Made by a program: the position numbers and the translations under genes. From contig CAKUFK010000006.1 in assembly GCA_934647945.1 (NCBI GenBank), positions 54,510 through 118,509 of the forward strand: DNA of 64,000 bases, in the 5' to 3' direction. Positions 44,067-53,543 of this stretch are shown here, piece after piece. Source of the DNA: an uncultured Eubacteriales bacterium (lineage in GTDB: Bacteria; Bacillota; Clostridia; Oscillospirales; Acutalibacteraceae). The notes under the pieces were generated by a model. The model ran no database searches. It saw only the letters and a list, made by a program, of their open reading frames with translations, and was not told where the DNA came from. Numbering within the stretch: the stretch's first letter is position 1; every line of letters starts with the position of its first letter.

Positions 44067-46163
44067 ATGTACCCAAAGCCGACATGGGTTCGTTTTGCCC
44101 TGGTGGGAATCGCCATGCTGTTTTTGTGTTCGTGTAAGCCGAAGGATCCGTCCAACCCGGACGGATCGGCGGCGGGGGATGCCAGCGGAACATCTTCCGT
44201 GGGCGGCGGCCTGCCCGGCGGGTCGGATCCGAGCGGGTCGCCATGGGATCCGTCAAACCCGGACGGATCGACGACGGGGGATCCGTCCGCGCCGGGCTCC
44301 GACGGCAGCTCCGCCGGGCCGGGCAGCAGCTCTGGCGGCGGATCATCCACCACCTCCGGCGGACCTGGCGGGAATCCGAATTCCTCCACCGGCCCGACCA
44401 ATCCCGGAGAGGATCCGGAACCGCCGGCGCGCGTGTATGTCACGCCGTTCGGCCGGCTCAATACGACCGATAAAACCATCAACTCCCACGAAGGGGATGA
44501 GGGTGCCAGCAGCCTGGAGCTGGACTTCCGGGGCTATACGGAGGTAACACCGTCGACGCTGACGGTGTCGGCGGCCAACTATCCCCGCATCAAAAAGCTG
44601 CCGAACGGCCAGTACATCCTGTTCTGGCACAACAACTCCGTGGGCGCGAACGTCTTTTACACCCGCAGCTCCGACCTGAAAAACTGGGAGCCGGTGAAAA
44701 AGGTGTTCGAGGCGACGCCTATCACCGTCAATGGGCAGTCGGATGAGCGTTCCTATTCCAACGCGGACGCACTGGTACTGCAAAACGGGGAGCTGATGGT
44801 GGTCGCGTCCTTCCGGGCGAAAAACCATTTCCGCAAAGATAACGCCTATAACGGCATCATGATGCGCAAAAGCAGCGACAACGGACAGACCTGGAGCGAT
44901 GAGCAGGTGATTTACCGGGGGTCCAACTGGGAACCGCAAATCCTGCAGCTTCCCTCTGGTGAAATCCAGGTGTATTTCACCCATTCCGGTGCCAAAAGCC
45001 AGATGCAGATCGAAATGGGGTGGACCGGGGACAACATGGTCGCCTCTTCCGGCACGGCCATCGCCCGTTCTTATGACAACGGAAAGACCTGGAAGGCGAA
45101 CCAGCCGGATTCCTATGCCGGTTACGCCATCTCCCAGCGCTATATCGACACGGTCAGGGGAATCAAAGTCTTCACCGACCAGATGCCTTGCGCGCTGCTG
45201 CTCAACAAATACAACACCATCGCGGTGGCGATGGAGTCCAAGGTGTTTTACGGCGTCGACTATTACAACATCTCGGTGGCATATTCCGACGACAACTGGG
45301 CCCGTACCCTTGGGATCGACGAAGAGGGTCCGTCCGACAAGCAGAAGGATCTTTGGAACGGCGGCGCGCCCTATCTCAAGCAGTTCCCCTCCGGTGAGAC
45401 GATTCTCTCCTACAACGCGAAGAACGTCTATCAAATCCGGCTCGGGGACGCCAAAGCCCGCAAATTTTACAATCCCTGCCTGCCGTTCGGCAAAGAGATG
45501 ACGGGGGTTTGGGGTTCGCTGGAGCTCGACGGATCCCATACCGTCATCGGCACGGTTCAGGACAGAAGCTCGGGCAGCAGCCATATCCTCATCGGCAGAA
45601 TGAACCTCAACCACACCCTCTACGCGGGGAATATGACCCCCGCCGTGGATGGCGACAATAAAGACTGGGCGGGCAATACCGAGGCGTTTTTTGTGGGAAG
45701 TGAATCCCAGGCGCAGGCGTCGGTGCGCATGTCCTATGACAAGGACAATCTGTACCTGCTCGTCGAACGGCTGGACTATGACCTGCTGTCCCAGGACACG
45801 GTGGACGTGTATCTCAATCCCAGCACACAGGGGCTGGGGGGAAACTCCCTGCGTCTGACCGTCGGGCCGAACGGCCTGCAGCAGACAGCCCGGTATTCGG
45901 GCGGGCGCTGGAAGGACGAGACGGTGCCGGGGGCCGAGGGAAAGGCCTTGCTGCGGGGGACTGTGGGCGGATCGTCCGATCAGGACGAAGGATACGCGGT
46001 GGAGGTTGTCATCCCCCGCACGGCCATCCAGGCAAACGCCAGCACACTGCGCTGTGCACTGACACTGTATAACCAGGACAAGGGGACATCGCGGATTGAG
46101 GACGGCCTCGACTCTGTGAGCCTCTCCCAGCCGACCTCCTGGCTCAAGGTCCGTTTGGGATGA
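44067..46163 (+). CDS. BNR-propeller lipoprotein 4 with long Gly/Ser/Pro linker
   Basis: This 698-residue copy has a lipobox (FLCSC) followed by about 95 residues of low-complexity Gly/Ser/Pro/Asp linker containing two DPSNPDGS repeats. The propeller (Asp boxes SSDNGQTW and SYDNGKTW) and the CBM9-like domain (VDGDNKDWAGNTEAFF) follow. The linker would hold the domain further from the membrane than in the other three. The GATCCG-rich coding of the linker is repetitive and could vary in length. A good terminator follows the stop, ending the 40-kb plus-strand run. Confidence 0.82.
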   Translation: MYPKPTWVRFALVGIAMLFLCSCKPKDPSNPDGSAAGDASGTSSVGGGLPGGSDPSGSPWDPSNPDGSTTGDPSAPGSDGSSAGPGSSSGGGSSTTSGGPGGNPNSSTGPTNPGEDPEPPARVYVTPFGRLNTTDKTINSHEGDEGASSLELDFRGYTEVTPSTLTVSAANYPRIKKLPNGQYILFWHNNSVGANVFYTRSSDLKNWEPVKKVFEATPITVNGQSDERSYSNADALVLQNGELMVVASFRAKNHFRKDNAYNGIMMRKSSDNGQTWSDEQVIYRGSNWEPQILQLPSGEIQVYFTHSGAKSQMQIEMGWTGDNMVASSGTAIARSYDNGKTWKANQPDSYAGYAISQRYIDTVRGIKVFTDQMPCALLLNKYNTIAVAMESKVFYGVDYYNISVAYSDDNWARTLGIDEEGPSDKQKDLWNGGAPYLKQFPSGETILSYNAKNVYQIRLGDAKARKFYNPCLPFGKEMTGVWGSLELDGSHTVIGTVQDRSSGSSHILIGRMNLNHTLYAGNMTPAVDGDNKDWAGNTEAFFVGSESQAQASVRMSYDKDNLYLLVERLDYDLLSQDTVDVYLNPSTQGLGGNSLRLTVGPNGLQQTARYSGGRWKDETVPGAEGKALLRGTVGGSSDQDEGYAVEVVIPRTAIQANASTLRCALTLYNQDKGTSRIEDGLDSVSLSQPTSWLKVRLG

Positions 46164-46182
46164 TCCCGGCGGAGGAAATTCG

Positions 46183-46217
46183 AAAGGCGGAGGCACTAAT
46201 CGTGCCTCCGCCTTTTT
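46183..46217. terminator. Bidirectional rho-independent terminator
   Basis: A 14-bp perfect stem (AAAGGCGGAGGCAC with complement, 5-base loop) is flanked by A on the left and TTTTT on the right. It sits between the convergent BNR 4 and epimerase genes. Confidence 0.9.
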
Positions 46218-46253
46218 CCGTAAGCGCGTCGGGGAATGCCGAACAGCCGGGGT

Positions 46254-47011
46254 TCAGGACGACAGCCATTCTTTTAGGGTCGCCGCTGTTTCACGCAGGG
46301 TGGAGAGACGCCCGTCGTGCATGAATTCGAGCAGCAAGGCATGGTTACCGCCCGCCTCGCGGAAGGCGGCCAGATACGCCCGCCAGTCCGCCTCTCCCTC
46401 CCGCAATGGATAACGGCCCCGGGCATCCCAGTGAAAAACATGGAGATGGGCGGTATGGGGGGCCAAGGCCCTGGCTGCCTCAAGATTGTATCCAAAGGAG
46501 CGGAACTGATTAGGCTGCCAGTACATTTGGACATTCGGCCGGCCGACGAGAGCGAGGAAACGCAGGGAGGAGGGATAATCGTCCGTCAGGGTGCCAGCGT
46601 GGCATTCGAGGGTCAGGGTAATCTCCCGTTCGGCGGCCAGCCCGGCAAGAATTCGCATCTCTCCGGCCATCTGTTCGAATTCCGGCCGGGACAGGGCAGC
46701 CGATCCCTTCCGCCCGCCCCACAAGCGGATGAAGGGCGCGCCCAGTGCCTCTGCCGTATCCAGCACGGGGAGGAAATCCGACGCGGGGTTGGCGCTCATC
46801 CCCAGACGGTAGTAGGAACCGTAGGCGAATACCTGGAGCCCGGCGCCGGCCGTCAGGCGGGCCACGGAACGGGCGGTATCGAGATCGCCGGGGGGACGTG
46901 GACATCCCCGCCCCATTCGATGCCGGACAGGCCGGCGGCGGCCGCTTCGCGCAGGATGGTTTCCGGGCGTTCTTCCCGGAACGAGATGGATACCAGGCCG
47001 GCTGCAAACAT
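46254..47011 (-). pseudogene. Frameshifted sugar phosphate isomerase/epimerase (TIM barrel)
   Basis: Translation from the ATG at 47011 (GGGAG upstream) gives MFAAGLVSISFREERPETIL...GIEWGGDVHVPP, a normal N-terminus for this family. The frame is then lost at a run of six G (46890-46895 on the plus strand). The remaining barrel continues in another frame from PPGDLDTARSVARL to KEWLSS, with metal-site segments LTLECHAGTLTDD and HLHVFHWDARG. One extra G would restore a 252-residue protein. It is either a real inactivation, a slippage-prone tract, or a sequencing error. It shares an operon with the 2-hydroxyacid dehydrogenase, whose stop is 14 bases upstream. Confidence 0.8.
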
Positions 47012-47025
47012 GCGCGTCTCCCTTT

Positions 47026-48021
47026 CTAAGCCATGGTGGCGAGCATGGGGAGGGTCACTTCGTATAAGGCGGGCTCCCCTTGCCGCAGGCGTCGGAATTC
47101 CTCGAGCATGTAGCGGGACATACGTTCCACTTCATGCCCGGTGCTGCCTGCGATATGGGGGGAGAGCCAGACGTTCGGCAGGCGGTAGAACGGGTGTCCG
47201 GCCTCGGGCGGTTCCGGGCTGGTGACGTCGAGCAGGGCGGTGCGTCCCGGCTGCTCGGTGAGGGCCCGGACGAGATCCGCCTCCACCACCTGGGCCCCCC
47301 GCCCGGTATTGATGAAGACGCCGTTTGCGGGCATGAGGGAAAAGAGCGGATAGTTCAGTATTCCGGCTGTCCGGGGATTGTTGGCCAGATGGTTGGACAC
47401 CGTCTGACACTCGGAGAACAGCGTCTCCAGGGAGACGCTGCGTACACCCCATTCCGCGGCCTTTTCAGGCGGCAGGAAGGGGTCGTATACCAGCACGTCC
47501 AGTTCGCGGCCGTGCAGCATCCGGATCACCATCGAGCCGATCATGCCGGCGCCGATGATCCCCACCTTGCAGCGGACATTGCCTGGAAAGCCGGCGGCGT
47601 GCCGTCTGGCGGCCTGCACTTGGCCGGCGCTGCACAGCGCCGCGGCCCCGAAAAAGCCCTTGTTGGCCAGCAGGATCTGGCTGACCGTGAACTCCGCCAC
47701 CGGCACGGCGTTGGCTCCCCAGGCGCTGAATATCCGGATACCCCGGTTTAAAAACGGGCGGGCAAAGCCCTGGACCGTCCCGGCGGCGTAAAACACAGCC
47801 TTCAGCTTGGGGAAAAACCGGGCGATTTCCTCCTCCGCCAGGGCGGGCATCCCCCAGGTGCTGAACAGGCAATCAGCGTCGGCCGGCCCGGCGCTGGCAA
47901 GTTCATCCCGCGTCAGTATGGTTCCGGTGTCGAGCCCAGCCTCTTCGCGGAGGGAGGTGAGGATATCGTCCGGATACACCCTCCGGATATCTCCGGGACG
48001 GCCGATCAACAAGCTTTTCAT
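47026..48021 (-). CDS. D-isomer-specific 2-hydroxyacid dehydrogenase
   Basis: A 331-residue NAD-dependent enzyme with Rossmann motif GIIGAGMIGSMVIRML and the catalytic trio Arg (INTGRGAQV), Glu (TSPEPPEAGHP) and His (SPHIAGST). Members reduce 2-keto acids such as glyoxylate, hydroxypyruvate or uronate derivatives; the substrate here is unknown. The ATG at 48021 follows AAAGGAG. Downstream is the frameshifted epimerase; together they look like a sugar-acid side pathway facing the glycan island from the other strand. Confidence 0.88.
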   Translation of the reverse strand: MKSLLIGRPGDIRRVYPDDILTSLREEAGLDTGTILTRDELASAGPADADCLFSTWGMPALAEEEIARFFPKLKAVFYAAGTVQGFARPFLNRGIRIFSAWGANAVPVAEFTVSQILLANKGFFGAAALCSAGQVQAARRHAAGFPGNVRCKVGIIGAGMIGSMVIRMLHGRELDVLVYDPFLPPEKAAEWGVRSVSLETLFSECQTVSNHLANNPRTAGILNYPLFSLMPANGVFINTGRGAQVVEADLVRALTEQPGRTALLDVTSPEPPEAGHPFYRLPNVWLSPHIAGSTGHEVERMSRYMLEEFRRLRQGEPALYEVTLPMLATMA

Positions 48022-48138
48022 GCGCGCTGCTCCTTTCGCCGGTCTGGGTTCCATTCTACCGGCGGCGCTGGCCGGTTGCAAGCTTCGGCGGCGGAAAAGC
48101 GGAATGTATCGATTACGCGGCTGAAAACGCCGATCCGT

Positions 48139-49500
48139 TCACAGCCCTTTGGCCTTGAGCTCCCGCACCAGCCCGATGTAAAACCCGGCCACATCGAATC
48201 CGGGAATATTTTTCCTGGTCAGGTCGATCATGTCCCCGTGGGAAATGCCCCGCTCCTTTTGGGGATCCACCAGCCCGAGAAAGGTGCCCCATTTGGCCGA
48301 TTCCACCCCGACAAGCCCGTCGTTGTCCCCTTCCAGCGGCCGGATCAGGGTATAGCCGAGATTCAGGGGGAAGGCGGCGCTGCCCCGCTTTTTCATGCGG
48401 GACATGACGCTTTGGTACAGAACCCCCGGAACGTCCGGGACCTCGCGGTTGAAGGCGGCGCAGCTTTCGGCGGTCAAGGCGTGGATGCCGCCGTAAAAAT
48501 CGGGATCGCGGTCCCCGAGCTTCCGGAACACCGCGTTGTATCGTTTGGCCACGGCCCGTACGATACCGTCTGGAACGATCTGCAGCAGGCGGCCGACGAA
48601 CAGGCAGCCCCGGTGAGGGGTGTTGACGGTGGTCAGAGAGGCGACGGCGCCGGCCATGCCGAGCCGGGCGATGGCGTAGCGGGCATCCAGACCGCCCTTG
48701 GAATGGGCGATGATATGGAGCTTTTCACTGTGGATGTTTTGCAAGACCTGCTCGATCTGCTCTTTCAGTTCGGCTGCGCTTGTCTCCACCGGGGCAGCGG
48801 ATTGCTGCCGGCCATAGAACACGGCGGCGCCGTTTCTCTGCAGTTCCCGGGGGATCCGGCCCCAGTAGTTGAACATCTGCCAGTCACGGAAAAAGATGCC
48901 GTGGACCAGCAGGATGGGATACCGGGTTTTGCAGATTTCGTTCTCCTTTTCCGCCAGAAAGGTCTCCAGCTTGACCATCTCAAAGCGGAATTCTTTCCAG
49001 GCGGTCCGGCAGACCTTCCCAAACAGGAAGAGGTTGAAAACCGGCATCCACCAAAACAGCAGGAACAGCACCCGCCAGAGGATGCCGAGCTGTTCCGAGG
49101 TGGCGACGATCCGGATAAATCCGTTGGCAAGCAGCAGGGCATGTACCGCCAGGGCGAGGACGCTGGTGGCGATCAAACGGGGCATGGAGAGCCCCCGGTC
49201 CGCGCCGAGGCAAAGCCATAGAAAGAGCCCGCATTCGATCACGAATGAAACGGCGGCGCAAAGCACCAGCTCATAGCCGCCGATGAGGATGGACAGGCGG
49301 GGCGGCGCCCCTTTTTCCCGTCGGGGCAGGATATGGAGAAGCAGGTAAAGGGCGGTCAGAGACAGGGCCGGCGCTATCCACGCCGGCCATGGCCAGCCGG
49401 CAAGCCCAGACAATACCGGCAGATTGCTCAGGGCCAGGAGCGTAAGGATTTTCAGTGCCCTCATCAGGATCCTGGCAAAGGTACGGCCGCCCGTCTGCAT
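48139..49500 (-). CDS. Membrane-anchored lipase/esterase (alpha/beta hydrolase)
   Basis: The 453-residue protein has about five N-terminal helices (about 12-165). A hydrolase domain follows with the oxyanion-type start ILLVHGIFFRDWQMFNYWGRI (about 194-214) and the nucleophile elbow AHSKGG (about 268-273). TTVNTPHRGC and SHGDMIDL (likely catalytic His region) come after. This matches bacterial triacylglycerol-lipase-like proteins of the PGAP1/LipA type. The catalytic domain could face either side of the membrane. The gene stands alone; the flanking minus-strand genes are unrelated in function. Confidence 0.82.
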   Translation of the reverse strand: MQTGGRTFARILMRALKILTLLALSNLPVLSGLAGWPWPAWIAPALSLTALYLLLHILPRREKGAPPRLSILIGGYELVLCAAVSFVIECGLFLWLCLGADRGLSMPRLIATSVLALAVHALLLANGFIRIVATSEQLGILWRVLFLLFWWMPVFNLFLFGKVCRTAWKEFRFEMVKLETFLAEKENEICKTRYPILLVHGIFFRDWQMFNYWGRIPRELQRNGAAVFYGRQQSAAPVETSAAELKEQIEQVLQNIHSEKLHIIAHSKGGLDARYAIARLGMAGAVASLTTVNTPHRGCLFVGRLLQIVPDGIVRAVAKRYNAVFRKLGDRDPDFYGGIHALTAESCAAFNREVPDVPGVLYQSVMSRMKKRGSAAFPLNLGYTLIRPLEGDNDGLVGVESAKWGTFLGLVDPQKERGISHGDMIDLTRKNIPGFDVAGFYIGLVRELKAKGL

Positions 49501-49576
49501 TCTGTCCCCACCCCTTTGTCAAACTCACCCTCATCCTATCATATTTTCACCTGAAAATCCAGCCGCACGCGCAAAC

Positions 49577-49602
49577 GGCCCTCCGGATGACTCCGGAGGG
49601 CC
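49577..49602 (-). terminator. Hairpin downstream of dcuC
   Basis: An 11-bp perfect stem (GGCCCTCCGGA, 4-base loop, complement) lies 16 bases past the dcuC stop. The following T content is low, so termination may be weak. Confidence 0.6.
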
Positions 49603-49617
49603 TTACGGCGGAAAGGG

Positions 49618-51051
49618 CTATGCACCCATGGGCAGGAACACGATCATGGAGAGAATGAACATGAACACCGTGCCGACGATCATGGGAAGAGAGGTACGTT
49701 TGACCACTTCGATGGGGCTGCGCTTGACCGACCCCGCCACGATCATGGTGACGGCGGAGACCGGGGAGACCGCCCGCAGCAGGTTGCCGGCCAGGCCCAT
49801 GGGGATACTGATGGCCAGGACGTTGATACCCGCCGCCGCGGCCAGGGGCACCATCAGGGGGACCATAGCGAAGAACAGGGCGGTACCGCTGCCGCTGAGA
49901 AGGACGATCAGGGCGGTGAGGGCCAGCAGAATCAGGGGCAGGACGAAGCCGAGGCCGCCGCCCTGGATACCGACCATGGCGTCCTGGAGCGCCTGGATAA
50001 GGCCGATGGCCTTGAGGCCGGTGACGAACACCGACGCCGCCACCAGCAGGGCCACGATGGGCATGGCGCCGCCCATGCCCTTGAAGAAGGCCTCGGTGCC
50101 GTCCAGGGCTTCCTTGGCCTTGCGGCGCCGGATGATCTGACAGATGATGGCCACCACGAAGGAGAAGAGAGTGGCGACCTCCACACTGATGCTGATGTTT
50201 AAGTCGGTGAAGGATCCGATGAAGAAGACCACGATGAGCAGCAGGATGGGCAGCAGAGGCAGGATCGCGTACACGGTTTTGAATAGCGCGCCGCCTTCGA
50301 TAGGCTTGACGTCCCGGATCTCCGCCTCTCCGGCCCCGGCCAGAGAGCCCTTGGTTTTTTTATCCATGAAACGCTGCCAGAAATAGTGGACCAGGGCCAT
50401 GACCAGCAGGGTGGGGATGGAGACGATGGCGTGATAGCGGAACACGTAATCGGTAGGGGTCAGTCCTGCGAACTGGGTGGTCTGCGCCAGTTCCTCGGCA
50501 ATGGCGACATTGTCGCTGCCGAGAGGGGTGGGCATGACGGTGGCGGTAGTGGCGATGACGCCCGCGGCGGTCAGGGAACTCATACCCGACTGCACCAGCA
50601 CCGGAAAGAGGGTGGCCAGTAGGATGATCGCCAGATTGGAGGCGCTGGGAATGACCAGGGACAGCAGGTTCCCCAGCAGGAAGACCACCGGCACCAGGAT
50701 ATAGGCGGACTTGATGTGCTTGATGGGTTTCGTCAGCACGCTGACGGTGACCTCGTTGGCCCCGATGTGGCTCATATACGCTGAATAACCGCCGAGGATC
50801 AGGATGATGAAACCGGCCGAACGCAACGTATCCTTGAACTGGTCGGCAACGGCCTTGAGCGGATCGAGCCAGACAGCGCCGGTGGATGCGAAATCCTTGA
50901 CACCGATACCATTGCCCATAGCCATACCGATGAACATCAGCAGGATGCCCATAAGGAACAGGGTGATCTTAATGTCCATCTTCTTGATGAGCATGAAGAT
51001 TACCACCGCTACGGCGATGATGGCTGAGCCGTACATGATAACTGCGGACAT
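49618..51051 (-). CDS. dcuC: DcuC-family C4-dicarboxylate carrier
   Basis: A 477-residue transporter with about twelve helices. It matches the DcuC family at GGYSAYMSHIGANEVTVSVL (about 88-107), the HYFWQRFMDKK loop and the C-terminal IEVVKRTSLPMIVG. Characterised DcuC proteins export succinate or exchange C4-dicarboxylates in fermenting cells. The linked nucleoside hydrolase leaves open another organic anion. It begins 42 bases after the nucleoside hydrolase, with GGAGG upstream, in a three-gene operon. Confidence 0.88.
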   Translation of the reverse strand: MSAVIMYGSAIIAVAVVIFMLIKKMDIKITLFLMGILLMFIGMAMGNGIGVKDFASTGAVWLDPLKAVADQFKDTLRSAGFIILILGGYSAYMSHIGANEVTVSVLTKPIKHIKSAYILVPVVFLLGNLLSLVIPSASNLAIILLATLFPVLVQSGMSSLTAAGVIATTATVMPTPLGSDNVAIAEELAQTTQFAGLTPTDYVFRYHAIVSIPTLLVMALVHYFWQRFMDKKTKGSLAGAGEAEIRDVKPIEGGALFKTVYAILPLLPILLLIVVFFIGSFTDLNISISVEVATLFSFVVAIICQIIRRRKAKEALDGTEAFFKGMGGAMPIVALLVAASVFVTGLKAIGLIQALQDAMVGIQGGGLGFVLPLILLALTALIVLLSGSGTALFFAMVPLMVPLAAAAGINVLAISIPMGLAGNLLRAVSPVSAVTMIVAGSVKRSPIEVVKRTSLPMIVGTVFMFILSMIVFLPMGA

Positions 51052-51093
51052 ATGCTTACCTCCTCTAAACTCTATCGGATCCCCTCATGGGGT

Positions 51094-52014
51094 TCAGACG
51101 CATTTTTCGATGCCGTTTAAAAACCAGGTGCGGAAGCGGTCCTGATCGATATCCATGCAGACCTTTGCGTTGTGGGGTTTTCCGAGATATCCCTTGAGAT
51201 CCACCAGGGTGCAGCCCGCGGTCATGCTGCCGGAGAGCTCCACGTCCACCGTGGTCTCCTCCATTTGGTACATGCCGGGGTCCAGCAGATACGCGATGGC
51301 GCAGGAGTCATACATTTTGAGCCCCGTTTTCATGCTGCCGCCCCGGTATTTCTGGAACAGGCAGTAGGCCATCCGCCCTACCTCGCCCATGGCGGGAAGC
51401 TTCGCGCTGTCTTCCGGGAGCACGAGCGCTTTCCAGCCAACGTCCAGCCCCGCCATGACGATGGGAAGCCCCGCGTCGAAAACGATTTTGGCGGCTTCGG
51501 GATCGGTGGCGACGTTGAACTCCGACATCACGCCCTTATTCCCCCGGGCGGCGGAGCCACCCATCATCACGATTTCGTCGATATTCCCCTTGACCTCGGG
51601 AAAGGTTTTGAGCAGCAGGGCGATGTTGGTCAAGGGCGCGATGGGCACCAGGGTCACCGGCCGGTCGCTTTCCAGAATGACGCGGCGCATGGCCTCCGCT
51701 GCGTTTTCCTTCAAAAGCAGATGGTCGTCGGGTTCCTCGAAATCGAAACCCTCCATGCCGCTGGCCCCATGGACGTTGCTCGCATCCAGGAAGGGGCGGA
51801 TCAGAGGGGCGTCGGCCCCCTTGGCGACCGGCACCTCTTTTCCATAAAATTGGAGCAGGCGCAGGGTGTTGTAGGTGACCTTATCCAGGGAGACATTGCC
51901 CGCCACCGTGGTCAGCAGCCGGACATCCAGTTCTCCGCTGAACAGGGCGATCGCGATGGCGACAGCGTCGTCGATGCCGGGGTCGGTGTCGATGATGATG
52001 GGGCGTTTGTTCAT
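51094..52014 (-). CDS. Nucleoside hydrolase (IunH/RihA type)
   Basis: The 306-residue enzyme has the Ca-binding N-terminal motif DTDPGIDDAVAIAIAL (about 9-24), the family segments VHGASGMEG and MMGGSAARGN, and the late Asp/His region (YDSCAIAYLLDP). The catalytic-site His of RihA/RihB appears to be replaced in the late motif (YDSC rather than HD), which is seen in some family members. It cleaves nucleosides to base and ribose. Its ATG overlaps the stop of the GNAT gene (ATGA), so the two are coupled. Confidence 0.88.
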   Translation of the reverse strand: MNKRPIIIDTDPGIDDAVAIAIALFSGELDVRLLTTVAGNVSLDKVTYNTLRLLQFYGKEVPVAKGADAPLIRPFLDASNVHGASGMEGFDFEEPDDHLLLKENAAEAMRRVILESDRPVTLVPIAPLTNIALLLKTFPEVKGNIDEIVMMGGSAARGNKGVMSEFNVATDPEAAKIVFDAGLPIVMAGLDVGWKALVLPEDSAKLPAMGEVGRMAYCLFQKYRGGSMKTGLKMYDSCAIAYLLDPGMYQMEETTVDVELSGSMTAGCTLVDLKGYLGKPHNAKVCMDIDQDRFRTWFLNGIEKCV

Positions 52015-52502
52015 AAAAAATCCTCCTTTGTGGATTCAAATGGTGATATACTCCGTATAGTGGCGACGGCCGTCCGCGTTTCGGGAAGGGACACGGGGAC
52101 GAATTGTACCATGCCATGTCCCAGATCCGCCGTGGGCCGTCGGATGAATCCGTATTTTTCGTAGAATCCCTCGGTTCCGGGCGTGGCCATCAGGCCGACA
52201 TATGCCCCGTCACATCCCGCGGCGTTGACATATCGCAGCAGGGATTCCATCAGCATCTGCCCGATACCGTGCCCCTGGCGGTCGGGATCGACGACGATGT
52301 CTTTGAAAAAGAAGACGATGCGGCCGTCCCCGACGATGCGGGCGATGCCTACGGCCTGTCCGTTCTCGCGGACTTCAGTGGTGAAAAGGCTGTTTTTCAG
52401 GGCGGCGGCCGCATCCTCCGGACGATAGGGGCGAAACCGCACTTTTTGCCGCAGGCGGCAGTAAGTCTCCGCTGTCAGGGCGTTTTCCACGATTGTCAGC
52501 AT
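52011..52502 (-). CDS. GNAT-family N-acetyltransferase
   Basis: A 163-residue protein with the acetyl-CoA-binding motif DIVVDPDRQGHGIGQMLMESLL (about 69-90; the Q/RxxGxG/A signature) and the C-terminal GFYEKYGFIRRP. The acceptor is unknown. It is first in an operon with nucleoside hydrolase and dcuC. The last 15 residues (TIRSISPFESTKEDFL) extend over the start of the next gene. Confidence 0.88.
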   Translation of the reverse strand: MLTIVENALTAETYCRLRQKVRFRPYRPEDAAAALKNSLFTTEVRENGQAVGIARIVGDGRIVFFFKDIVVDPDRQGHGIGQMLMESLLRYVNAAGCDGAYVGLMATPGTEGFYEKYGFIRRPTADLGHGMVQFVPVSLPETRTAVATIRSISPFESTKEDFL

Positions 52503-52946
52503 GTGTCACCGTCTCTTTGCTCGATTTGTCACTCCGCCCTTGGGTCACGCCAAAGTATGGGCAGAAAAGGATGCGGTTATTCCATTGCGTGGCGGTTTTC
52601 GTGGAATTAACCGTGCCAAAGGGGAATACGGGATCTTTTCCAGATTTTTTGTGCTCCAAAGGGAAGAAAAGACTGTTTAGTATGGGGCGGCTGGCGGCAA
52701 AATATGTATACTTTCATCGGCTTTATCCCCGTGGCTTAGGGCTTTTCATCTATGATCCGGATTATAAATGCACGATCTGGGTGAAACGCCGCGTCTGGCG
52801 GACGACATTTGGGTCCCGTCGCCTCAAACACCTTGGTTTTTTGGGCGATATATGGTATACTTAATAAAATGGATAGGTGGTTTGCGGTTATTGGCCGTAT
52901 GACGAGACGGAAATCGGATACACTTGGATGATGGGAAGGGTGGAAT
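52503..52946. other. 444-base gap between divergent operons
   Basis: I see no gene here. An imperfect inverted repeat, GGTTATTCCA (52575-52584) with TGGAATTAACC (52602-52612), is a possible operator for the leftward GNAT operon. A rightward promoter lies at the right end and is listed separately. Confidence 0.5.
52833..52861 (+). promoter_or_regulatory. Promoter of the HdeD-like gene
   Basis: TTGGTT (52833-52838), 17 bases, TATACT (52856-52861), followed by an 85-base leader to the ATG at 52947. Confidence 0.6.
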
Positions 52947-53486
52947 ATGAAAAACAACGGGCTGTTTCTGCGCGTTCTCTGGATCGTTTCCGGAGTACTC
53001 CTCATTGCAGCCGGCGTCCTGTCTATGTGGAATCCCCAGGCGGTTGCCCGCTTCTTTACCGTGCTTTTCGGCGTTGTGCTGCTGCTTTCCGGGCTGCTGG
53101 ATATCGCGGCGTTCTTAAAATGCCGGCATGCGGTTGTGGGGGCAGGCTGGATATTGACCGATGGACTCCTCACCGTGCTGATGGCGGTCTTTCTGCTGTG
53201 CAACCAGTGGCTGGCCGGCCTCGCAATTCCGGTGATCTTTTGCATGTGGATCCTGTTTTCCGGAATATCCTCCGTCGTCCGTTCCCTGGATCTCAAACTC
53301 TTTGGAGTGCGTGGATGGGGCTGGTTTTTGCTTCTTGGAATCCTGCAGATGGCGTTGGGAGTGTTGTTGTTTATCCAGCCGGTCGTCGCGACGTTTGCCG
53401 TGGGTATCCTCATTGGCTCCGTTCTGGTTTTTCAGGGTCTGGCCGCGATCCTCTCCGGCCTGTTTTCCAGACGCTTTTTGTCCTGA
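52947..53486 (+). CDS. HdeD/DUF308-family membrane protein
   Basis: A 179-residue protein of six hydrophobic segments in three pairs, typical of HdeD/DUF308 proteins (WIVSGVLLIAAGVLSMWNPQAV; WILFSGISSVVRSL; GILQMALGVLLFIQPVVA). HdeD contributes to acid resistance in Escherichia coli; its role in Clostridia is not established. GGAAGGG lies before the ATG. A small anchored protein follows 57 bases later in the same direction. Confidence 0.85.
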   Translation: MKNNGLFLRVLWIVSGVLLIAAGVLSMWNPQAVARFFTVLFGVVLLLSGLLDIAAFLKCRHAVVGAGWILTDGLLTVLMAVFLLCNQWLAGLAIPVIFCMWILFSGISSVVRSLDLKLFGVRGWGWFLLLGILQMALGVLLFIQPVVATFAVGILIGSVLVFQGLAAILSGLFSRRFLS

Positions 53487-53543
53487 CACGCACATGGATA
53501 AGCATGTTCAAATGGGTTGTAATCGGTGAAAGGAAGGATTTCT

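Noticed and set aside
38407..46163. Calling the four BNR proteins sialidases
   Set aside because: Only the propeller and Asp boxes are visible; the catalytic residues are not confirmed and other glycosidase families share the fold.
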